The notes under the pieces: generated by a model
Told to the model about the DNA's origin: nothing
Seen by the model: only the letters and a program-made list of their open reading frames with translations
Database searches by the model: none
Program-made: the position numbers and the translations under genes
Origin: Linanthus parryae
Taxonomy: Eukaryota > Streptophyta > Magnoliopsida > Ericales > Polemoniaceae
DNA: 64,000 nt
Assembly: GCA_023055425.1 (NCBI GenBank)
Contig: JALGPY010000010.1
Span: 55,775,665-55,839,664, forward strand
Reading direction: 5' to 3'
Part shown: positions 56,600-64,000 of the stretch, piece by piece
How the letters are laid out: each line of letters starts with the position of its first letter
Position numbering within the stretch: the first letter of the stretch is position 1

Positions 56600-57999
56600 A
56601 GTGATTCCATGCTACATGGTCAAGAATCCCTTCTTGGAATCTTCCATTTTGAAGCGCTTAAACTTCTTGTCTATATATGTACTTTGAGTTAGGCCGAGCA
56701 GCTTCCTAGATCTATCTCTATAGATCTTGATACCAATCATATAAGCTGCTTCACCCAAGTCTTTCATTGATAAACAATTTCCTAGAAAATCTTTAACAGA
56801 TTGCAACATAGGAATGTCGTTTCCAATGAGTAGTATGTCATCCACATACAAGTCCAGAAAAGAAACAGAGCTCCCACTAACCTTCTTGTATACACAAGAT
56901 TCATCTTCGTTTTTGATGAAGCCAAACTCTTTGACTACTTCATCAAAACGTCGTTCCAACTCCTACAAGCTTGCTTCAATCCATAAATGGATCGTTGCAA
57001 TTTACAGACTTTGTTGGCTTACTTTGAATCTTCAAAACCCTCATGTTGTGTCATGTACATGTCCTCAAGGACATTCCCATACAGGAATGTTGTTTTGACG
57101 TCCATCTTCCAATTCTCATAGTCGTAGGAAGCTGAAATAGCAAGTAAGATTCGGATGGATTTGGTCATTGCGACCGGTGAAAAGGTTTCATCATAATCTA
57201 TACCATGAATCTGTCTGAACCCTTTATCCAACAATCGTCCTTTATAGGGAATTACATTACCATCCATGTCGATATTTTTCTTCAAGACCCACTTGCACCC
57301 TATGGGCCGATCCCCTTCGGGTGGTTCCACCAAAGTCCACACTTTGTTGGTATACATGGATTCCATTTCGGATCTCATGGCTTCAAGCAACTTCTGTGAG
57401 TCCGGCCCTTTTATGGCCTCATAGTAGGTGGTAGGCTCATCATCTATGAGCAACGTGTCTCCAGAATCAGTCACGAGAAGTCCGTACCACTCTGGCTCCT
57501 GGCGCGCTCTACTCAACCTACAAAGTTCTTGTGTTACTTGAACAGGCTGCTCCACAACTTCTTGTGGTTCCCCCTTCTGTTCCACAGTAGGATCAATGCT
57601 TTGTGGTACTTGAACTTCTTCAAGTTCTACAGTCCTCCCACTTGCTTTATTAGAGAAGAACTCTCTTTCTAGAAACACGCCGGACCAAGCAACAAATGCT
57701 TTGTTCTCAGTTGGATTGTAGAAATAATATCCCTTAGTTTCCTTAGGGTATCCTACAAACTTGTGTTTGTACGACTTAGGCCCTAGCTTGTCCGATTGTA
57801 AACGCTTTACATAGACACTACAGCCCCAAATCTTCATGAACGGCACCGTGGGATGACTCCCACTCCACATCTCATGTGGTGTCTTCATGACTGATTTAGA
57901 TGGAACACGGTTAATGGTGAAGGCTGCACACAATAGAGCGTAACCCCAAAATGATAATGGAAGATCAGTTTGACACATCATAGATCGAACCATATCCAA
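56600..57999 (-). pseudogene. Element C integrase end and reverse transcriptase
   Basis: The main minus-strand frame, 57999-57019, starts inside the integrase C-terminal part (MDMVRSMMCQTDLPLSFWGYAL, KIWGCSVYVKR). It crosses the linker and enters RT at KLLEAMRSEMESMYTNKVW, continuing to MDVKTTFLYGNVLEDMYM. A shift follows, and 56959-56612 carries LYVDDILLIGND (YVDD box), KDLGEAAYMIGIKIYRDRSR and DSKKGFLTM. The RT core is recognisable end to end but split by at least one frameshift. Confidence 0.92.
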
Positions 58000-58529
58000 T
58001 AGAGTTTCATTCGTCCTCTGGGAAACGACATTCCACTGTGGCGTTCAGGGTGGAGTGAGTTGGGATAATATCTCACACTCACTAAGATAGTCGTCCAAAT
58101 CTTGGCTCAAGTATTCCCCTCCAAGATTAGATCGTAGAGCCTTAATACTTTGCCAAGATGCTTCTCTACTTCATTCTTTAATTCTTTGAACTTTTCAAAG
58201 GATTTGGATTCGGCCTTCATAAGGTATAAAAATCCATATCTACAGAAATCATCAGTAAACTTGATGAAGTTGACGTAACCACCCCTGGCAGGCTTGGCAA
58301 ATGGTCCACATACATCAGTATGCACGAGTGCCAATTGCTCACTAGTCCTTTCACCTTTCTTATTGAAAGGGGACTTTGTCATTTTTTCCAATAAACAAGC
58401 CTCACATGTCTCATATGATTCAAAATCAAATGAGTCTACGAATCCATCCTTATGGAGTCTAGATACACGTTTCTCATTTTTGTGGCCCAAACAACAGTGC
58501 CATAGATAAGCAGGATTTAAATTACTCAT
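58000..58529 (-). pseudogene. Element C pre-integrase and integrase core
   Basis: The minus-strand frame 58529-58107 has LWHCCLGHKNEKRVSRLHKDG...CEACLLEKM (zinc region, with His altered to Cys in WHCCLGH) and LVHTDVCGPF (first catalytic Asp), followed by TDDFCRYGFLYLM and KFKELKNEVEKHLGK. The second catalytic region (SDRGGEY type) reads out of frame near 58110, and the catalytic Glu region near 58030-58060 is poorly preserved. Confidence 0.88.
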
Positions 58530-58813
58530 TTTAATCCTCTTGGAATTAATGTTACAAACATGATTGCTTAGATCAAGGATATAGAATCCATTAACAAATT
58601 GCCCACTAAGTGAATACCATCAAAATAAATGGAACAACAATTGTTCTTCATTTAAATAGTAAAACCATCCTTGTCCAAACAAAAAATAGAAATAATAGCA
58701 AGCACAAAATAGCAATTATTTAATTCTAAAACTAATCCTGGAGGCAGAGACAGCTCGTACACGCCCACGGCCAATGCATCAACTCTTGCTCCATTCCCAA
58801 CGCGTAGGTCTAT

Positions 58814-59791
58814 CTACCCTTTAGACAATCTTCTACTTCTGTTTAGATCCTGCACATTTCGAAAAATGTGAGATCCACATCCAGTATCCAATACCCATGA
58901 TGAAGAGACAGATAAATTGACATCTATAACAAAAGTACCTGGTGGTGGGGGAATCACTATTCCAAGCCTCTTATCCTCCAGATATTTTGGGCAGTTCCTC
59001 CTCCAGTGTCGAGGATGACTACAGTAGTGACACTCACCTTTATTCACACCTTTGGTAATGCCACCAAATGGCTTAAGGGCAAGTTCATTGGGTTTGGAAA
59101 ATTCTTTTCCTTTTCCATTGGAGGTAGAGGCAAACCTTTTGCCCTTTCCTTTCTGCACCATCATAATGGATTTGCCCTTACCCTTGTCGATGCTTTGTTC
59201 AGCTGTGCTCAACATATTGAGTAAATGTGGAAGTGGTATCATGATCTCGTTCATGTTATGGTTCATGATGATTTCTCCCTAACTCTCACGCAACGATTGC
59301 AACACGAGAACTGTGGCCAACTCCTGACCTACCGGAAACCCTAGACGTGCGAGATTTTCCAAGTTCCCGATCATACGGAGTACATGAGGTCCCATAGGGT
59401 TTCCTTCTGCCAGATGACATTTGAAGAATGCCTTCGAAAATTCATACCTCTAAACCCTAGCCTGCTCATGGAAGAGCTGCTTCAAATGTTCAATCATATC
59501 GACTGCATTCATGTTCTCATGTTGCTTCTGAAGCTCAGAGGACATGGTACATAGCATTAAACATGCCACATCATTAGCGTCATCAACACGTTTTTGATAC
59601 GCCTTTAGAGCTGCAGGAGTATTATTTTTCGGACCTGTAGGAACTTGCTCCTCTAGAGCGTACAGTTTCTTTTCTTGCTTGAGAACGATTCTCAAGTTTC
59701 TGTACCAGTCTAGAAAATTGGTTTCAGAAAGCTTGTTCTTCTCAAGTATAGAGCGTAGGGAATGTGTTGAACTCGATGAGTTGTTTTCCAT
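58814..59791 (-). pseudogene. Element C gag and protease
   Basis: The ATG is at 59789-59791 (MENNSSSS). One register carries gag to a stop at 59450, continues with another stop near 59280, and then reads on to 58814. Gag core: LRSILEKNKLSETNFLDWYR, LRIVLKQEKKLY, the DDANDVACLMLCTMSSELQ helix. After a Lys/Gly-rich basic stretch the knuckle reads CHYCSHPRHWRRNC, a CCHC motif with the usual spacing. WVLDTGCGSHIF is the protease site, with DTG intact. Apart from two in-frame stops this is the best preserved gag-protease in the window, which makes C a fair model for B's lost helper. Confidence 0.9.
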
Positions 59792-61323
59792 TGGAATTCT
59801 ACAAGAGGAAATACACAAGTTTTAGTATTTGTGAACAATTAACTATATTTAATAATATTTTCTAGTGGGACAAGATCCATATTTCACTTCCTTTTGAGCT
59901 TGCTTTGGCAAGTCACCCAAAAGTTAGTTATTTAGGTAGGAACAATTCCAATTGCATCCCATTCAACTCTTGGTTCAATTGGGCAAGTAACTCCTTATTT
60001 ATCTATCCTATAGATAATCCAAATTGGTGTCTCTAGGCTTTTAATCCTTATTAAAAATACCTAGTTACGTCCAACCTCTTACTTCAACAATTGCACATTA
60101 CATGGGCCATCGCACCACATAATGATGAATCAAGTCGCCTTGCTTTGGCACGCACGAACTTGATTAATCGATTTGTGATGAGTGTTTAAGTAACGAGAAG
60201 GTAAATGTAATATTTCAATTTTGAGGGATTTTTTCTCTTTTAATTATTTTGTTGATCTATATCAACTGATCTACTTATTTGAGTTGGGCAAAACTCCAAA
60301 TAAAAGATCTAAATTGTTTAATTATCCGATTATCGAATTGCATGCATCATTCATACACCAACAACAATAACAAGACAATAAATTAAACATCCAAAAAAAT
60401 ACAAATTAACGTGATGTGGATATGGTCTCCTAGAAAAAGATATTCCCAAGCCAAGAGAATATCTATGAACCCTAAAATAGCAAGCCCATCTCCATGTTCC
60501 TCCATCTTTAGGTCCATCCTCCATAGCCTTGTGGAATGCTCCATGCTCCAGGTTGTGGCTCCTTTAATTCTTTGAGCTTCTCTTCTTCAATCTTGGCCAT
60601 CTATTATATTTAGTACTAGATAGCATCTAAACTAAATAAATAAATACCACAAGTTGAGAAAATTATATCGGCTCGCAGGCCGTAAACCCTAATTAATTAT
60701 TACATCAAACTGTTCACCTCGCAGGCCGTGAACAAACCACAAAAATTAAACACTCACAACAAACCACATCTAAGGCCACATCACCATACGAATTGCACAT
60801 AAATAGTTCAAATATAATTTTAAAGCGCTTAGTAAGTTTTAATTTATTTTAGGTTTACTAGGGTCAAAACGGTCCAAGGGGGCCAACCAACCATGTGGCC
60901 GAACCCCTTGGAGCCGCCTGGGCCGAGCCTAGGCCGGTCGGCCCGATCGTGGGGTCGGTCGAACCGCCTAGGCCGTCGGCCTCAGTGGCTTGGGTGGCAA
61001 GGAAGGAGAGGCGTTCCCCTAGGGGGGCTGAAGCTCATAGTAGTTGTTTCCAAAACAACTTCTTCCTTGTTCCCCAAGTCCAAAACGTTTCTAAATTGAA
61101 AACTCCTTTCCAATTTGTGCACAAAACCTAGATTCAAGATCTTAAAATTTCTCAAACTCACTTATTCATACATTTAATGTAACATTAGGTCTTGCTGGGT
61201 TGAAACACATTCGACATGCATCTAATATGCTTTAACGCAATAATTAACAATTATAGGTGAAAAACAACAAAATCTTAACACATAAACTACGTTATGCTCT
61301 ATGAGCTATGGCTATGATAACAC
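59792..61323 (-). other. Element C leader with primer site and paired motifs
   Basis: The primer site reads GTGTTATCATAGCC on the minus strand at 61310-61323, two or three mismatches from consensus. CTCGCAGGCCGT at 60672 and 60718 is the inverse of the paired ACGGCCTGCGAG motif in element B's leader. The segment 59900-60150 matches B's duplicated leader segment. Small open frames near 60893-61131 are not genes. Confidence 0.75.
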
Positions 61324-61626
61324 TGTAGGGTTTAGTAGCAGATTACACAGTGGAAATAAACAATAAAAGATCCGCACCGATAGTGAAGGATTCATAACAA
61401 GTACCTTGTGGGTCTCCTGTGATGACTTCAAACAAAAATAATGTTGTGCCTCTACGGTTGATCCATGCCTAGGATTGAGATCTAGATCCTCCAACTCCTT
61501 TATTCTAGCTAGGAACGACCAAAGAGGAGGTTCGACCTCCTCTCTTTGGCTGATGGGTAGGGGGTAAACCAAGGGGTTTGGTTCGTCTTTCTCTATCTCC
61601 TTGAATTCTCTCCTACTCAACTAATG
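61324..61626 (-). repeat. Element C 5' LTR, truncated by E
   Basis: About 300 bp matching the gag-proximal end of the 3' LTR (54428-54800). Similarity runs up to ...AACTAATG, where element E starts. The rest of the LTR should lie beyond E, outside the window. Confidence 0.85.
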
Positions 61627-62994
61627 TGAAAGGGGAGTATACAGATGGATAAGCAGCACATATACTCTAGAAGGGGGGGGGGGGTTGAATAGAGTATGCC
61701 AACTTTTTGCAAAACTTGTGGAGGAGAAGAGTTTTAGTTCAAGTACAAAGGAGTTCAAGGCCTTGAACACAAATTCAAGCCTTTGAAAAGAATTACAGTT
61801 TGCAATGAACCAGACAAGTCTTTTTCAAGGCCTTGAAAAGAGTTTCAAACCCTTGAAAACAGACAAGTTTGAATGCTGCATAAACTAAGTATGTAAATGA
61901 ACTGTAAATGAAAGAGACACATGATTTATAGAGTTCTGTCCACTTGGACCTATGTCTTTACCTCAGGGATCTTCTCCCTCCAGGATTTTCAACTCAATTC
62001 TTATTAATCAAAAGCTAAGCCCTAGATCTCAAGCACAGAGAGTTCCGTTACTCTGTTACAGCTTGTGGTTCTCCCTAACCTATCGAGTACCTTCTCTAAC
62101 TAACTGATTAAATAAGAATTCTCTATTGTTCACCTTGAAAAATCCTTGAGAATTAAATATAGAAGTATTACATAAACGATCTACAAATAAAGCACAATAC
62201 AGAAGAACACCAGAGTGTAGAACTGTAGTGAAGAATGCAGTGAACTGCTGTGAATTGGATAGTGAGAGTTATGAACTTCTTTGATGCTTGTCAATCCATA
62301 ATTGTGTCTCTCTTTTTTCCCATTGAGTGTTGTATCTTGTTTCTTCAAAATGAGCTCCATTTATACTGTTTGAAGCTCTGCAAAACTTCCTAGATTTTTA
62401 GCAACAACTTCCTATTTTGTAGGAAACAGCTTTGACTCTCTTTAACAGCCTTCTTCAACGGATAGTTGATCACAATCTTCAGAGATATTATTGTGATCTT
62501 GTCTTTAAACTATCTGAGAAGCTTTCATGAGTCTCTGATTGATCAAAGGATCATATTCACTAAGTAATTTTCTTCCTGCAAAAGCCAGATAAGGAAACAA
62601 ATCATGCACATTTAGGAATAAAATTTCCTTGCAAAACTGAATCAAACTGATGGATTAAAACATGTTAGATGCATGCATGTCAGACAGTTTCAAGGCTTTG
62701 AATCCTGGTTCAAGGATACTTCAAGCATGTGAAACCTGATTCAAGGCTTTGAAACTGGTTCAAGGCCTTGAAATAATTAAGTATTTCAAGTCCATGAAAC
62801 CTGTGACCTTAGACAAAACCTCAACTGTATGATTCTTAATTTCTGCAAAAAATACTGATTAGTACACAATTCACACAGACAGTAATTCCAAAATATCCAA
62901 CTTATTAATGAACAAAATCAAAAACTGCAAGTAATTTGCAGAAAATCCTACTGACCAAAAGATATGTCATCTAAACAGAAATAAAATCAAAACA
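61627..62994 (-). repeat. Element E 3' LTR
   Basis: The lower edge TGAAAGGGGAG (minus-strand end ...CCCCTTTCA) is sharp against C. The upper edge is placed about 13 bases from the polypurine-like AAAAATGGGGAGAAAA at 63003-63018 and is approximate. It matches the left-edge LTR (1250-2508) inverted. It has two clusters of TTTCAAGGCCTTGAAA-type palindromes, at 61750-61860 and 62685-62815, and a C-run (G-run on plus at 61672-61683). Confidence 0.82.
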
Positions 62995-63122
62995 ACCTAA
63001 AATTTTTCTCCCCATTTTTGACTTTCATAAAAAAGAATAACAATATGTTGGATCAGTGTCTTGAAAATTTTGAAAATAAAGCTTCAAAACTTAAAAAGAG
63101 TTGGAAAAAAGAGTAGGAAAGA

Positions 63123-64000
63123 TTAAGGGGTTCGGTCTTCATCTCCATCATGATCTCCTTCTTCTTCCTCACTGTCTTCATATGTCTTATCATGTTCTTC
63201 TTGTTCCTCTTCATTCTCACCAGCAGTAGTCACTTCTTCAGTCATGTCTTTAGTGGCAGTCTTTGGAGATTTCTTCTTCGTCTTCTTCTTCAGAGTAATC
63301 AGCAGATCATCTGAGTCAGGACTATTTACTTCATCTCCATCCTGAGCAGCTTGTTCAACTACAACCTAATTTCCTTTATCTTTGACTAGAGCAGCCTCTT
63401 CCTAGTTGGAATGCTCACTTGGCAAGTTTTTGTCAGAGCCACCTTTCTTTGAACCTTCTTCATCCTGAGGAACATCAAACACAGTCATGCTTCTAAAAAT
63501 GGTTCCCACCATGTATTTAACCTGCGACAGATCAGTCTCAAACCCATGCTGATTCTCTTTGTTCTCACTGTTATCCATCTCTAGACCATCAAGTCTCTGA
63601 AGTATGGAAAACAAATCAGGAGGCTGAGAAGTCTTGCTTGAAGTAGGGGTCAAGGTATTGGGCTTGAAAAACTTATTTTCATTGAGCTGTTCTTCTGTCA
63701 AATCTGAATACAACTTCCAAAACTTTTCTTTGGTCTTAACCACTCCAATCTTTTCAAAAGCTTTCTCATTCAACACACCAATTCCAGAATTGATAGACTC
63801 CTCACCAGCAGTAGGAATATCAAGGTGTTGAAAGAACACAATTAGCAGATTTTCATAAGGCAAAGGATGCTTTCTCTGATCTGTTTGGCTGAACAACATA
63901 TGCTCCATTACATGCTTCTGCAGATAAATCTCATAGCCATGCATAACCTGATACATAATATAGAGCACTCTCTCAGTGATCAACTTCTTTGAATGTTCCC
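63123..64000 (-). pseudogene. Element E post-pol ORF (env-like position), partial
   Basis: The frame is open from the window edge (start beyond 64000) to TAG at 63402-63404. It reads on through a second TAG at 63366-63368 to a TAA at 63123-63125. The first part is helical and polar (ITERVLYIMYQVMHGYEIYL, a YENLLIVFFQHLDIP segment). The middle is rich in Ser, Asn and Lys. The region beyond the TAGs is strongly Lys then Glu/Asp rich (KKKTKKKSPK, EEEQEEHD). No RT or integrase motif is present. Its place just upstream of the polypurine tract matches the third ORF of SIRE/Maximus-type copia elements, and the fold hints at the 'putative plant transposon protein' family. Both are inferences. No transmembrane segment is clear. 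Confidence 0.5.

Larger units (their letters stand above)
54428..61626 (-). mobile_element. Element C: Angela/Tork-like copia, 5' LTR truncated
   Basis: A minus-strand element with 3' LTR (54428-55845), polypurine tract, RNase H, RT, integrase, protease, gag, leader and primer site, then a 5' LTR cut at 61626 by element E. Gag (SLRSILEKNKLSETNFLDW) and RT (LGLTQSTYIDKKFKRFKM, DSKKGFLTM) are typical of the Angela/Tork group. The LTR start TGTTGGAAT...CCCTAGAGGCAAT and end resemble element B, so C represents the coding relative of B. It has stops and frameshifts and is not itself intact. Confidence 0.9.

Overview
The window is plant nuclear DNA, most likely from a eudicot. It is almost entirely a nest of retrotransposons. 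The evidence is the abundance of Ty1/copia elements with the plant primer-binding site TGGTATCAGAGC, plant LINE reverse transcriptase and RNase H fragments, a hAT-type DNA element, long Ty3-type LTRs, and a SUVH-like chromatin gene. The species cannot be named from the sequence. All alignments and counts were made by eye.

Layout: (1) 1-3450: T/C-rich then GT-rich gene-free DNA, then an LTR and broken gag of a copia element with long LTRs (here 'element E family'). (2) 3440-7850: a minus-strand copia gag with a short LTR, a minus-strand LINE fragment, and two RNase H tails of LINEs. (3) 8717-9273: a non-autonomous hAT element with perfect 8-bp target duplication. (4) 9676-11088, minus: the one convincing host gene, a SUVH-like protein that ends just after its SRA (YDG) domain and has no SET domain. 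(5) 12374-20081: element D, a young complete copia element (LTRs nearly identical, TSD CTTTG) with damaged gag-pol and a striking cluster of ACGT motifs in its leader. (6) 20519-22643: 'F1', a truncated copia. (7) 23546-25027 and 40051-40320: 'A', a copia gag split by element B. (8) 25028-40050: 'B', three LTRs alternating with two internal domains of equal length, one TSD (CAAAC) around the whole. (9) 41397-54427: a second copy of the SUVH 5' end plus 'F2', a longer relative of F1. F2 is itself interrupted by a probable Ty3-type solo LTR (44034-47534) and an internally deleted Athila/Tat-like element (49017-52709). (10) 54428-61626, minus: 'C', an Angela/Tork-like copia related to B that still shows gag, protease, integrase, RT and RNase H. 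Its 5' LTR is cut by (11) 61627-64000, minus: 'E', whose LTR matches the family at the left edge, with a downstream ORF running off the window.

How the parts relate: B lacks gag and has a decayed pol, so it probably depended on proteins from a C-like relative. D's LTRs are young but its coding region is broken, which also suggests help in trans. The SUVH-like gene carries the part of the family that reads methylated DNA but not the part that methylates histone H3K9. Its promoter and first codons are duplicated about 30 kb away together with F. I found no CRISPR array, tRNA or rRNA gene, and no system that I would call new in kind. The most unusual items are B's three-LTR array with a TATA-less middle LTR, the ACGT array in D, the palindrome arrays in two LTR families, and the SRA-only gene.
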